Shown: positions 16,934 through 26,472 of the stretch, in pieces
Numbering within the stretch: position 1 is the stretch's first letter
How the letters are laid out: each line of letters opens with the position of its first letter
From: a candidate division CSSED10-310 bacterium
GTDB taxonomy: Bacteria; CSSED10-310; JAFGJC01
DNA: 64,000 nt
Direction: 5' to 3'
Assembly (NCBI GenBank): GCA_016927905.1
Contig: JAFGLW010000030.1
Location: forward strand, 1-64,000
Translations under genes and position numbers: made by a program
Notes under the pieces: generated by a model
The model's input: the letters and a program-made list of their open reading frames with translations, nothing else
What the model was told of the DNA's origin: nothing
The model's database searches: none

Positions 16934-18004
16934 ATGGACCGATTGAAGCTGTTCGTTCCCGGGCGTCTGTGTCTGTTCGGAGAGCACTCGGACTGGGCGG
17001 GTGGTTTCCGCCAGGGGGACCGCTCGATCACTCCCGGATACTGCCTGATCGTCGGTACCGATCAGGGGATCCACGCGGAAATCGAACCCTGTCCGGGTTG
17101 GTTTGAAATCAGCAGCTTTCTTCCCGGATCGACCGAGCGGAAGGGGCCTTACAGGTTCCGCATGCAGCCGGATGCGCTGCTCCACGCCTCCCGGACACCC
17201 GGATTCGCCATATATGCCGCGGGAACAGCCTGTGAAGTGCTGAGACGATACCCGGTGGATGGGATCCGCATCAATGCATGCAGGATGGATTTGCCGTTGA
17301 AGAAGGGTCTGTCGTCCTCCGCAGCCGTCTGTGTCCTGGTCGCCCGGGCTCTGAATCGAGTATACGGTCTGAATCTGGACATCCGGCAGGAAATGGAGCT
17401 GGCATACCGTGGTGAAATACTCACCGGATCCCGGTGCGGGCGGATGGATCAGGTCTGTGCCTTCGGGAAAATCCCCACTTTTCTGACTTTCGACGGAGAT
17501 GATATGCGAATTGAGCCCCTGTCGACGGAACGGGACCTGCACCTGCTGATCGTCGATTTGAAAGGTGAGAAAAATACCAGAAAAATACTGGAGGATTTGA
17601 ATCACTGTTTTGAAAGACCGGATAATCGTATCGGCAGAAACCTTCGCGAGGGTCTGGGTGTTCGGAATGAGTCGATCCTTTCCAAAGCCAGAACCGCACT
17701 GGAAACCGGTGATGCACGGCTACTGGGAATGTCGATGACGGAAGCTCAGGAGAATTTCGATTCCAGAATCGCACCGGCATGTCCTGACGAACTGCAGGCT
17801 CCCCGGCTGCACACCGTTTTGAATCATCCCGCGGTCCGGGAGCTTGGGGAGGGCGGAAAAGGTGTTGGTTCGCAGGGCGATGGATGCGCCCAGCTGGTCT
17901 TTTCGGATCCCGGGCGGCGCAGTGAATGCACCCGGATTCTGAAATCGGAGCTGGATGTCGTCTGCCTGAACCTGGACATTCCGGCGGGAGGAGCGTATCA
18001 ATAA
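16934..18004 (+). CDS. GHMP-family sugar kinase
   Basis: Galactokinase-type N-terminus (PGRLCLFGEHSDW), ATP-binding motif LPLKKGLSSSAAV and the C-terminal glycine motif GVGSQGDGCAQLVF identify a GHMP small-molecule kinase of 356 residues. Members phosphorylate galactose, heptose-7-phosphate, mevalonate or related compounds; I cannot choose between them. The ATG at 16934 is preceded by GGAGG four bases upstream. An ATG at 16907 would overlap the previous gene by 8 bases. It is probably co-transcribed with the aldehyde oxidoreductase. Confidence 0.85.
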   Translation: MDRLKLFVPGRLCLFGEHSDWAGGFRQGDRSITPGYCLIVGTDQGIHAEIEPCPGWFEISSFLPGSTERKGPYRFRMQPDALLHASRTPGFAIYAAGTACEVLRRYPVDGIRINACRMDLPLKKGLSSSAAVCVLVARALNRVYGLNLDIRQEMELAYRGEILTGSRCGRMDQVCAFGKIPTFLTFDGDDMRIEPLSTERDLHLLIVDLKGEKNTRKILEDLNHCFERPDNRIGRNLREGLGVRNESILSKARTALETGDARLLGMSMTEAQENFDSRIAPACPDELQAPRLHTVLNHPAVRELGEGGKGVGSQGDGCAQLVFSDPGRRSECTRILKSELDVVCLNLDIPAGGAYQ

Positions 18005-18028
18005 TTTCATGGAGTGACGGGAGGGAAC

Positions 18029-18730
18029 GTGAGATTTACGGAACTGAAAACGGTTGCGGACATCAGGGAACGGTATCAACACCTGGAACGGAAACTCCGG
18101 GATATCCAATCCCGTGCGGTCATTGTGATGGCCGAGATCAAGGCTGAGATCGTCATTTCCACGTTGAACGATTTCAGAAAATATTTCGAGGAAAAGGATT
18201 TTGTGGTCCGGACGGGGGAGCAGGAAGCGGAAGCAGTGTATAAATGTGTTTCGATCATGCTGAACATTCAGGAACCCGGCAGGCGGGAAGAGGATATTCC
18301 ATGCCTGCTGCGGTTTAAACTGACCGTTTCGGCATCGGAACCGGAGGGGTTTTCGATTTATGTCCGGTGGGAGGAATCCCCGTCACCGGCGCGGACAGAA
18401 CTCCCCGTGAATCAGGAAAAACTGGCGGGTGGGACCGGTCAGATGATCCAGGCTCTGACCAGACTGATCGAATTGACCGGTGACCTTATGGATTATACCC
18501 GGCGGGTTTCTACCGGATTCCAGGTTCGAAGCAATCTGTCCGTTCTGGAAAAAATCCAGGGGGATACCGAGTCGCTGTCCAGTCTGCTTCATGCGGAAAC
18601 GGCCAAATGGACGGCACTCCAGATGAACCGGTTCATGTACTGGATTCATCCGGGTCATGAAGATACCACCCCGGAACAGCAATTCACTTCCTTTCTGGAG
18701 CTGCTGAAACATCTGGATGGGATCGATTGA
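18029..18730 (+). CDS. Uncharacterised 233-residue protein with coiled-coil ends
   Basis: No recognised family. The N-terminus (residues 1-50) and the C-terminal half are helical with heptad-like patterns (RERYQHLERKLRDIQ), surrounding a central beta-rich segment (CLLRFKLTVSASEPEGFSIYVRW). There is no signal peptide or membrane helix, so it is probably cytoplasmic. The GTG at 18029 has GGAGG four bases upstream, the same short spacing used by the GHMP kinase and PilZ genes. It is the last gene of its operon and faces the convergent C25 gene. Confidence 0.6.
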   Translation: MRFTELKTVADIRERYQHLERKLRDIQSRAVIVMAEIKAEIVISTLNDFRKYFEEKDFVVRTGEQEAEAVYKCVSIMLNIQEPGRREEDIPCLLRFKLTVSASEPEGFSIYVRWEESPSPARTELPVNQEKLAGGTGQMIQALTRLIELTGDLMDYTRRVSTGFQVRSNLSVLEKIQGDTESLSSLLHAETAKWTALQMNRFMYWIHPGHEDTTPEQQFTSFLELLKHLDGID

Positions 18731-18746
18731 GAACCGGTTTCCGGAT

Positions 18747-21473
18747 TCAATTAACGGGCTCGAGAAGGTCTTTCGCCGGAGCCGCTTCCGAAAAGGAATA
18801 CTCCCCGAAATTCTCAAAAGATGAAACCATAAACAGGTCCGGGCTGTCGTAAATGCCGGATCCGGGGATTCCGGTTCGCTGGATTGAACCCGGGCCGCCG
18901 TTGCCGGCGAAGACGGACCAGTCGACGGTCAGCGATTCGTATTCTTCCCGCGTCACTTCATCCGGTCCCTCCCACCAGCCCCGGAAACCCATGGACAGGG
19001 AAGACGTGGGCAGCGTCAGCTTGCTGAGATCGTAGGTTGCATCCGTGGATCCGATACCGGTGCCGTTGTGCCAGCAGATTGCATCCCGGACCCGGCCCTC
19101 GGTATTCCGCAGCACGACGCAATCTTCCAGAGACGACAGACCGATCACTGCGCGGGATGTAATATGCAAACCATATCCGGTCGCCGCAACCGTTTCCGCA
19201 CCGAAATACCCCACCAGCTCGATCACGGCAATCTGATGCGGACCCAGTATGGCGTCATGATCAACAACGAACGGAATATCATAGCCGTCCAGGTCGCCGA
19301 TCGTCCATCCGCGCAGATTTACGGTGATATCCGTTTCCAGATTGGCGATCTCGACCTTGTCTCCGGCTGTCCCGGTGGTCTCGATGTCCGGTTTCACTTC
19401 CGTGATGACCAGGTCCCCGTCGTCCCCTGTTTCCGGGAGATCGAACATTCCGGAACACGGCATGAGATTCCATCCGGTCAGCGTGTAGGGAACCGGAGTG
19501 ACAATGTCGGACATGTGCAGGCGGCATCCGCCTCCGCTGTCCGTCACGTAGACTCTGGATTCGGTGTCTTTCAAAAAACTCACTTGCGCGTTCGCGACCT
19601 TGTTGCCGTGTTCATCGATGACGACCATGCCTTCCGAACCGGAATCGGGCGGCCAGGCATTGAACACCAGTGCGTTCCGGGGAACTCCGGTGCGCCACCA
19701 CAGATCGGGATTCCCGAACAGGAGATATTCCCGCATGTGAGTGGGAATGTCGTTGGTCATGTACTGGGTTCCGATGAAATGCTCATACGCATAGAATTTG
19801 CCGTAGTTGAACGCGGGGGAAGAGCGCGTGATGTCGTGGTAGCAGAAACCACGGTATATACCCCGGTCGATCCAGTTGTTGATGGTGGTGCGCGTGTTCC
19901 AGGTCGGACCCATGAACGCCACAGCGCCGTGAAGATCCTGAAGGGTTCCGTGAGTCATCCAGGCATGCCCGAAACATTCCGTATACCCGTCGAACATTGA
20001 CACGCCGCATCCGATGGAAGTGATGACCGGGAAATAAGGCCCGTTATGCAGCGCAAAAACCTCGGGATATTCAAAATCGTAGGAATGACCGGGATGCCAG
20101 CCGGCCTGCCAGCCTTCACCCCGGTAGTTGATTATGGTCACACCCCGATTGATCCAGCTCTGTACCTGCGCGACCGATCCGCTGGTCCAGTTGTACATCG
20201 TGTGGATCTGCTCATATGCCAGATTCGTAGTCAGCCGATCCGCCGTCTGTTCCTTGGTGAGCTGCTGGCTTGCATACAACCCGGAACAGGCCATCAGGGC
20301 GGACTTGTAATATTCGTCATACCCGTCGGGAGGCGTCTGTTCATAATACAGGATCCTGGACAGCATCACCGTCAGTTCGTCCGGATCGGTTGCCGGGTAC
20401 CGGGACAGGAAAACATCCGGGAAATAATCCCCGCCCTCCAGCTGGGAATAATACAGATCATCGTCGAAATTACCCGACATGTAATTGTCGTGCGATTCGT
20501 GAATGGGGAAATTGTTGGTGCTCCCGATGATACTGGCATACACCATCCGACTTTCGCTCTGATACATGTTCAAAAAAGCGTTTTTGACGTCGGTATAAGT
20601 CGGGCTTGTTCCCAGTTCCGAAAGACGGACCACATCGATCACGAAACCCTGCTGTTCCTTCCAGGCGAAGAAACCCTGGCACCGGGCTTCAAATTCGTCC
20701 GGCATGATGAAAAAGTAATGCTCCGGAATATTCCGGTCCCGGTCACCAATCCATCGATCTGAATAATTTGGGGCGACGGCCCGGTAGAGAGACTCCCATG
20801 TCGCAGAATAGGGGCCGTGCGACTCAATCGTGTTTCCAGTCGGCCGATCGATCATCCGGATCACGATTTCAGCTCTGTCGGCTATGTCGACGGTGTTCTG
20901 AACGGCGTTGTACTGCACCGGATAATATCCCACCGGCTTCAGCCGGATTTCCCGCATGGCAACCGGGTCCTCCGTGACGATCCGGTTTGCGGGATACCAT
21001 TGATCCAGCGCATACAGGTTCTGGTCCAGCGCTCGGATCCTCGAAACATCCTCCAATTCCAGATCCATCTGATACGGGACCACCGGATAGGCCAGTTGCT
21101 CCCGGTGGGATTCGAGTATGCGGACCGAGACCTCCGGATCCAATGTGTCCGAGACATGTACCAATTTTCCGATCATGGGAAGTACCGGCCGGCCAGGCGA
21201 CATCGTGCTGCCCGCCTCACCGATCCCGATCGTCGTGTAAGTCTCATCGCCGATCCGCCGGGTGCCGATCTGAAGGTCCGTAATCCGGATGCTCAACACC
21301 ACTTCGCGGTCCAGATCGTTGGTCACGGTTTCAATAATGAATCCCTCATCTGTACCAAAACGGGACAGTTTCGCCTCATCGTCAAATCCCAAACCGGTTG
21401 ATGCCGCTAATGCCATACAGACGATCAGGCCGATTCGAACCGTTCGGATTAAACTGTTGTTTTGCAAGGTCAT
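18747..21473 (-). CDS. Secreted C25 (gingipain-like) peptidase homologue with lamin-tail domain
   Basis: The 908-residue protein has a signal peptide (IGLIVCMALAASTGLG), a propeptide-like beta domain, a C25 caspase-fold domain around residues 240-560 (YFFIMPDEFEARCQGFFAWK, YSQLEGGDYFPDVFLSRYP), and a C-terminal lamin-tail domain (DLVITEVKPDI to FAGNGGPGSIQRTG). The catalytic cysteine is present in TSIGCGVSMF, but the usual GHG with the catalytic histidine reads YRGEGW. It may be inactive or use another residue, such as the histidine in HPGHSY. It is a clear paralogue of the protein at 29823-32408. The ATG at 21473 follows AAGGAG. Confidence 0.8.
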   Translation of the reverse strand: MTLQNNSLIRTVRIGLIVCMALAASTGLGFDDEAKLSRFGTDEGFIIETVTNDLDREVVLSIRITDLQIGTRRIGDETYTTIGIGEAGSTMSPGRPVLPMIGKLVHVSDTLDPEVSVRILESHREQLAYPVVPYQMDLELEDVSRIRALDQNLYALDQWYPANRIVTEDPVAMREIRLKPVGYYPVQYNAVQNTVDIADRAEIVIRMIDRPTGNTIESHGPYSATWESLYRAVAPNYSDRWIGDRDRNIPEHYFFIMPDEFEARCQGFFAWKEQQGFVIDVVRLSELGTSPTYTDVKNAFLNMYQSESRMVYASIIGSTNNFPIHESHDNYMSGNFDDDLYYSQLEGGDYFPDVFLSRYPATDPDELTVMLSRILYYEQTPPDGYDEYYKSALMACSGLYASQQLTKEQTADRLTTNLAYEQIHTMYNWTSGSVAQVQSWINRGVTIINYRGEGWQAGWHPGHSYDFEYPEVFALHNGPYFPVITSIGCGVSMFDGYTECFGHAWMTHGTLQDLHGAVAFMGPTWNTRTTINNWIDRGIYRGFCYHDITRSSPAFNYGKFYAYEHFIGTQYMTNDIPTHMREYLLFGNPDLWWRTGVPRNALVFNAWPPDSGSEGMVVIDEHGNKVANAQVSFLKDTESRVYVTDSGGGCRLHMSDIVTPVPYTLTGWNLMPCSGMFDLPETGDDGDLVITEVKPDIETTGTAGDKVEIANLETDITVNLRGWTIGDLDGYDIPFVVDHDAILGPHQIAVIELVGYFGAETVAATGYGLHITSRAVIGLSSLEDCVVLRNTEGRVRDAICWHNGTGIGSTDATYDLSKLTLPTSSLSMGFRGWWEGPDEVTREEYESLTVDWSVFAGNGGPGSIQRTGIPGSGIYDSPDLFMVSSFENFGEYSFSEAAPAKDLLEPVN

Positions 21474-21634
21474 GCAGATTATTGCTCCTTGGGTTGTCGA
21501 ACATACTGACCCGACCAGGCAACCTGCCGCCGGGCAGATCGAACCGGTCATTCAGGGATTGCCCCTCATCCACCGAAGAGAAAAGCTGCAAGAACAATGC
21601 CGAAATACCACTCGGATTGGATCAAACAATTGGA

Positions 21635-23116
21635 TTACCGAGTCTGGATGGTTCGGGGATCAACCCCATTGGTCAACCTGTATATGCCGATACCGGTGAG
21701 CAGGACGAAGCCGAGCAGCGGGAGCAGGGATCCCAGGCCGTTCAAGCCCATCTGGTGACCCAGGTTCCAGGCCGACCGGGCACCTGCGGGGTCATAGGTC
21801 GCACTGTCAAACGATTGCGTGTTCAGGCTCAGGTCACCCCGGATAAACGCGGGAATCAGGACTTGTCGGAGAGGATCCGCAAAGTGGCCCGAAACTTCAG
21901 GCAGCACCGCCGTTCCGATCACCATCAGGCAGATCGATCCAATCGCTGCAACAGCAACCATTGCCGCGACAGTCCGCCGGAACGATCCGGATGCCCGGGA
22001 CCGGGGTGGAAGGAAGATGCCGCCCGCCATCAGTGCGGCGAACGGCAGCATCGGTACCAGGTATCTCGGTCCCAGCGCCCGGCCACCCATCCAGTGGATC
22101 ATCGATCCGTTCAACCACACATACCATGCACAGATCAGAAGGCACACGGTCGTTTCATGCCGCCGGTCCCGGTTTGCCAGCAAAAAGGCGGATCCGGGCA
22201 GGGCGAACACCAGCCAGGGTGCATAATAAAGCAATCCGCGTCGGGGGCTGATCAGGATTCCCCGCAGCGCCTCCAGACTCGGCATGCCCCATTCCCTTAT
22301 GAATCCGGTCTGGGCGTGTTCGTGCGCCGTGAACCGGTATGTCAGGGCCAGTGGATGACCGAATACCGTCCATTGATATGTCAGAAGCAGCAGGACTGGA
22401 ATCGATGCTCCCGCCATCACCCAGATCAACCGGCGCCGGTTGTCCAGATGCCATGCGGCATAGAGGGTCACCATCACAGCTGGTGCCGCCGATGGGTATT
22501 CGACCAGAACACTCCACCCCAGAATGAATCCCAGCAGCGCCAGCATCGGGATGGTCTCCGTCCCGCCGTTTTTGCGGATCCGGAAGGCCATGTACAATCC
22601 GGCTGTCAAACAGAATGCGGCAAGCTGGTGACCGTATAGCAGAGTCGAATATGGCAGGGCGGGAGTGCCCAGGGCATAGGCGGCGGCGAAACCGGTGCTT
22701 CGCCTTGTCGGATGGCCGAAAGCCAGAAACAGACCGTACACCAGCACTGCCGCCAGCGCGGACGGGACTCCGGCCGACCAGACCGTCGTGATGTAGCTGG
22801 TTACCGCGACCGGGCATCTTTCCCGCCCGAACCGGCGGAATCCGGTGTGAACGGCTGCATGTACCGGCACGCCCCAGAAAGATGTGCCGGGAGCTTTGTC
22901 GCTGTAATAGTGATTCCGGATCAGGGCTTTGTCCCCGGTATTTTCATGGAACGCATCGATTCTTACGGTACTCAGCTCGACAATGCTCCGCACCAGATCA
23001 AACCGGGAATTCTGATTCCAGCCGCCGCCTTGATAAAAATAAGCGGAACAGCAAAGAACCAGAACGAACAGGAGTGCGGCTGGAGATCCGGCCCAGTTCT
23101 TTCCATGAGGTTTCAA
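21635..23116 (-). CDS. Polytopic membrane protein, GT-C glycosyltransferase-like
   Basis: The 493-residue protein has about ten hydrophobic helices. The first outer loop carries acidic and histidine residues (FDLVRSIVELSTVRIDAF and NHYYSDKAPGTSF), arranged as in dolichyl- or undecaprenyl-phosphate-sugar glycosyltransferases of the GT-C fold. Further patterns (GWSVLVEYPSAAP, SPRRGLLYYAPW, WMGGRALGPRYLVP) are typical of an uncharacterised bacterial family often near other sugar enzymes. The start is TTG at 23116, ten bases after glnS, as no ATG lies near. Substrate unknown. Confidence 0.68.
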   Translation of the reverse strand: MKPHGKNWAGSPAALLFVLVLCCSAYFYQGGGWNQNSRFDLVRSIVELSTVRIDAFHENTGDKALIRNHYYSDKAPGTSFWGVPVHAAVHTGFRRFGRERCPVAVTSYITTVWSAGVPSALAAVLVYGLFLAFGHPTRRSTGFAAAYALGTPALPYSTLLYGHQLAAFCLTAGLYMAFRIRKNGGTETIPMLALLGFILGWSVLVEYPSAAPAVMVTLYAAWHLDNRRRLIWVMAGASIPVLLLLTYQWTVFGHPLALTYRFTAHEHAQTGFIREWGMPSLEALRGILISPRRGLLYYAPWLVFALPGSAFLLANRDRRHETTVCLLICAWYVWLNGSMIHWMGGRALGPRYLVPMLPFAALMAGGIFLPPRSRASGSFRRTVAAMVAVAAIGSICLMVIGTAVLPEVSGHFADPLRQVLIPAFIRGDLSLNTQSFDSATYDPAGARSAWNLGHQMGLNGLGSLLPLLGFVLLTGIGIYRLTNGVDPRTIQTR

Positions 23117-23126
23117 TGACCCGTCA

Positions 23127-24827
23127 TCACTCCAGCCGGAGTGATTTTTTTTCGATTTTGGCCCAGGTATCTCTCAGGGAGGTTATCCGGTTGAAAACCA
23201 ATCTGCCGGGCCGGGAATCCACCGTGTCGACGCAGAAGTATCCATGGCGCATGAATTGGTACCGGCTGCCCGGCTCAGCGGAAGCAAGCCCCGGTTCCAC
23301 CGGGCAATTCTCCAGTTCAACCAGTGATTCCGGGTTCAGATCGTCCGTAAAATCAGCGCCTTCCGGCAGATCGAAAGGATTTTCACGGGTGAACAGGTGA
23401 TCGAAAAGCCTGACGGTTGCCTTGATGGCGTGCGGTGCCGAAACCCAGTGCAGGGTGCCCTGGACTTTCCGGCCGTCCGGAGTGCTGCCGCCTTTTGATT
23501 CAGGATCATATGTGCATCTCAGCTCGACTATTTCACCCGTTTCGGGATCCTTGATCACGCCGGTGCAGGTGATGTAGTAAGCGTGCTTGAGACGGACCTC
23601 CCTGCCGGGTGACAGGCGGAAATATTTCCGGGGTGGCGTCTCGCGGAAATCGTTTTTCTCGATGTATATTTCCCGCGAGAAAAGAATCTTCCGGGTTCCC
23701 ATGGATGCATCCTCCGGATTGTTATCGGCATCGATCAGCTCTTCTTTGTCTTGCGGATAATTTTCAATGACCACTTTGACTGGATTCAAGACCGCCATGA
23801 CTCTGGGTGCGCGCAGGTTGAGATCTTCCCGGAGGCAATGTTCCAAAAGCCCGGCATCGACCACGCTTTCCCGTTTGGCCACGCCGATGCGATCGCAGAA
23901 GGTGCGGATGGCCTCGGGCGTATAACCGCGGCGGCGAAGGCCGCACAGGGTCGGCATGCGGGGATCGTCCCATCCCCGCACGTGACTTTCCCGGACCAGA
24001 CGGATGAGTTTGCGTTTACTGAGCACCGTGTGGGTCATGTTCAACCGTGCGAACTCGATCTGCCGGGGTCGATGCACTTGTAACCTTTCCAGGAACCAGT
24101 CATACAAGGGGCGGTGAATTTCATATGCCAGGTCGCACAGGGAGTGCGTGATGCCTTCGATGGAGTCGCTCTGGCCGTGCGCCCAGTCATAAGTTGGATA
24201 AATGCACCAGGCATCCCCCGTGCGGTGATGGGTGGCGTGGAGAATCCGGTACATGATGGGATCCCGCATGTTAATGTTAGCCGCTGACATGTCGATTTTG
24301 GCGCGCAGTGTCCGGGAGCCGTCCGGGAATTCGCCCGCCCGCATCCGGGCGAACAGTTCGAGGTTTTCATCCACGGAGCGGTTCCGGTAGGGGCTTTCCC
24401 GCCCGGATTCGGTCAGAGTGCCCCGGTACTCGCGGATCTCATCGGCATTCAGATCGCAGACGTAAGCTTTACCCTTTCGGATCAGATCAACCGCCCATCG
24501 GTAGAGTTTATCGAAATAATCGGAAGCGAAGTAAAGACGGTCATCCCAGTCATATCCCAGCCATCGGATATCCTGTTTCATGCTCTCGACATACTCGGTC
24601 TCCTCCCTGATGGGATTGGTATCGTCGAATCGAAGGTTGCACAATCCTCCAAATTCCCGGGCAAGCCCGAAATCGATGCTGATGGCCTTGGCGTGACCGA
24701 TATGCAGATACCCGTTGGGTTCCGGGGGGAACCGTGTGTGAACCCGGTCGTATCTGCCCGTTTGCAGATCCTCCCGGATTATATTGGCGATGAAATGCGA
24801 TGAAGCCGGATTTTTCTCTTCCGTCAT
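23127..24827 (-). CDS. glnS: Glutamine--tRNA ligase
   Basis: A 566-residue class I synthetase with [17 protein letters not shown] (HIGH motif), the GlnRS-specific [16 protein letters not shown] and the KMSKS-equivalent VLSKRKL. The C-terminal half contains the two beta-barrel anticodon-binding domains. It attaches glutamine directly to tRNA-Gln. It begins 3 bases after gltX ends, with GGAG inside the end of gltX, so the two are coupled. Presence of GlnRS suggests the cell need not rely only on the GatCAB amidation route for Gln-tRNA. Confidence 0.95.
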   Translation of the reverse strand: MTEEKNPASSHFIANIIREDLQTGRYDRVHTRFPPEPNGYLHIGHAKAISIDFGLAREFGGLCNLRFDDTNPIREETEYVESMKQDIRWLGYDWDDRLYFASDYFDKLYRWAVDLIRKGKAYVCDLNADEIREYRGTLTESGRESPYRNRSVDENLELFARMRAGEFPDGSRTLRAKIDMSAANINMRDPIMYRILHATHHRTGDAWCIYPTYDWAHGQSDSIEGITHSLCDLAYEIHRPLYDWFLERLQVHRPRQIEFARLNMTHTVLSKRKLIRLVRESHVRGWDDPRMPTLCGLRRRGYTPEAIRTFCDRIGVAKRESVVDAGLLEHCLREDLNLRAPRVMAVLNPVKVVIENYPQDKEELIDADNNPEDASMGTRKILFSREIYIEKNDFRETPPRKYFRLSPGREVRLKHAYYITCTGVIKDPETGEIVELRCTYDPESKGGSTPDGRKVQGTLHWVSAPHAIKATVRLFDHLFTRENPFDLPEGADFTDDLNPESLVELENCPVEPGLASAEPGSRYQFMRHGYFCVDTVDSRPGRLVFNRITSLRDTWAKIEKKSLRLE

Positions 24828-24830
24828 GAT

Positions 24831-26345
24831 CTAGTTCTCCTCCGCAGTCGCTTCCGCTCCACGACCACGCTCGATCCAGCGTTTTTCCAGCGCCTTCAGT
24901 TTTTTCCTGCCCAGACCGCCGGCCGCATCCAGCGCATTCATCAGGCGGCGGCGGCTCATGTTCGATCCCAGAATCTCCATGGACTCGAACAGTGGCGGAC
25001 CTATTTCCCGGCCCATCACGGCCACGAACAGGATCCGGGTGACATCCCGGATCGGCCAGTTCCAGAACCGGGCGGTTTCATTCACGTCCCGTTCGATCCC
25101 CGCAGCAGTCCATTCAGATCGGGTTTCAAACTGAAACGCCAGTGTCTGCAGCACCGGCGCAATCTCCTCCAGACTGCGGTTTTGGGGCTTCAGCAATTCG
25201 GTTTCGTATTCGATATCGGTGGCCAGCAGAAATGCACAAGCCGGAATCAGATCACCCAGCGTCTGCAGCCGGTTCATCATCATGGGCAGCATCCGCACGA
25301 GGAAACCGTCGTTGAGCCGCCATTGTTTATATCGATTCCAGAGATCATCCGGTAAGTGATTTTCCCGGATATACCGGCCGGTGAGCCATTTGAGTTTCTT
25401 CAGATCGAAGACGGCGCCACCCAGGCTGATCCGGTCGATATCGAAATCGGATACAAATTCCTCCAGCGTGAATTTTTCCTCCTGGTTCGGCCGGCTGTAG
25501 CTCATGAGACCCAGATAATTGAGCAGGGCTTCCGGCAGATATCCCGCATCCCGGTAGTAATCGATGGCGGTGGGATTCTTCCGCTTGGACAGTTTTGAAC
25601 CGTCGGGATTCAGAAGCAGCGGCATGTGGATGAATTCGGGCGGATCCCAGCCGAACGCCCGATAGAGAAGTATATGTTTGGGTGTGGACGGGAGCCATTC
25701 CTCTCCCCGGATCACATGGGTGATCTGCATAAGGTGATCGTCGACGACATTGGCCAGATGATAGGTCGGGAACCGGTCGCTTTTCAGGAGGATCTGGTCG
25801 TCGATGCCGTCCAATTGATACCTGATTTCCCCGCGCAGCCTGTCATGGACGACGCATTCACCGGATTCGGGGACTTTCATTCGAATCACAAATGGATCCC
25901 CCCGATCCAGTTTTTCCCGGACCTCCGTTTCCGGCAGATTCCGGCAGTGCCCGTCGTACCCACCGGAAATTTTTTCCGCAGCCATCCGTTCGCGCATTTC
26001 AGCCAGGCGTTGCGGTGTGCAGAAACAGTGGTAAGCGGATCCGTTATCCAGAAGCATCCGGGCATGGGTTCGATAGAGTTCCGTTCGTTCACTCTGACGA
26101 TAGGGACCGTTGGGTCCGCCCACATCCGGTCCCTCGTCCCAGGTCAGCCCGATCCAGTGCAGCGCGTTGAAGATTCCGGTTTCGTATTCGGAACGGGACC
26201 GTGTCTGGTCGGTATCTTCGATCCGCAGGATGAATTTACCGTTTCTGGACCGTGCAAACGCATAATTGAACAGTCCCATGTATGCCGTTCCGACATGCGG
26301 GCTGCCTGTCGGGCTGGGAGCAATGCGGACTTTGACCGTGCTCAT
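24831..26345 (-). CDS. gltX: Glutamate--tRNA ligase
   Basis: A 504-residue class I synthetase: RIAPSPTGSPHVGTAYMG (HIGH-like motif HVGT), FILRIEDTDQTRS, the family block IRGEEWLPSTPKHILLY and the KMSKS-equivalent DGSKLSKRKNPTA, followed by the helical anticodon-binding domain. It charges tRNA-Glu. The ATG at 26345 is preceded by GGGAGGG. It is the first gene of a minus-strand run gltX-glnS-membrane protein, and is divergent from the glycosyltransferase at 26473. Confidence 0.95.
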   Translation of the reverse strand: MSTVKVRIAPSPTGSPHVGTAYMGLFNYAFARSRNGKFILRIEDTDQTRSRSEYETGIFNALHWIGLTWDEGPDVGGPNGPYRQSERTELYRTHARMLLDNGSAYHCFCTPQRLAEMRERMAAEKISGGYDGHCRNLPETEVREKLDRGDPFVIRMKVPESGECVVHDRLRGEIRYQLDGIDDQILLKSDRFPTYHLANVVDDHLMQITHVIRGEEWLPSTPKHILLYRAFGWDPPEFIHMPLLLNPDGSKLSKRKNPTAIDYYRDAGYLPEALLNYLGLMSYSRPNQEEKFTLEEFVSDFDIDRISLGGAVFDLKKLKWLTGRYIRENHLPDDLWNRYKQWRLNDGFLVRMLPMMMNRLQTLGDLIPACAFLLATDIEYETELLKPQNRSLEEIAPVLQTLAFQFETRSEWTAAGIERDVNETARFWNWPIRDVTRILFVAVMGREIGPPLFESMEILGSNMSRRRLMNALDAAGGLGRKKLKALEKRWIERGRGAEATAEEN

Positions 26346-26428
26346 GAAACCCTCCCTGATCCGGTTTCCGTTCCGATACAGCGGAACAGAAACGGGAAAA
26401 ACCCGATTCTAGCGAATTTCCCACGACA

Positions 26429-26458
26429 TTGCACCCGACTTTTCATGATGCGTATAAT
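26429..26458 (+). promoter_or_regulatory. Likely promoter for the glycosyltransferase gene at 26473
   Basis: TTGCAC, 18 bases, then a perfect TATAAT (26453-26458). Transcription would begin near 26465, only about eight bases before the annotated ATG, implying a very short leader. Confidence 0.45.
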
Positions 26459-26472
26459 AACGAAAGAACCCA

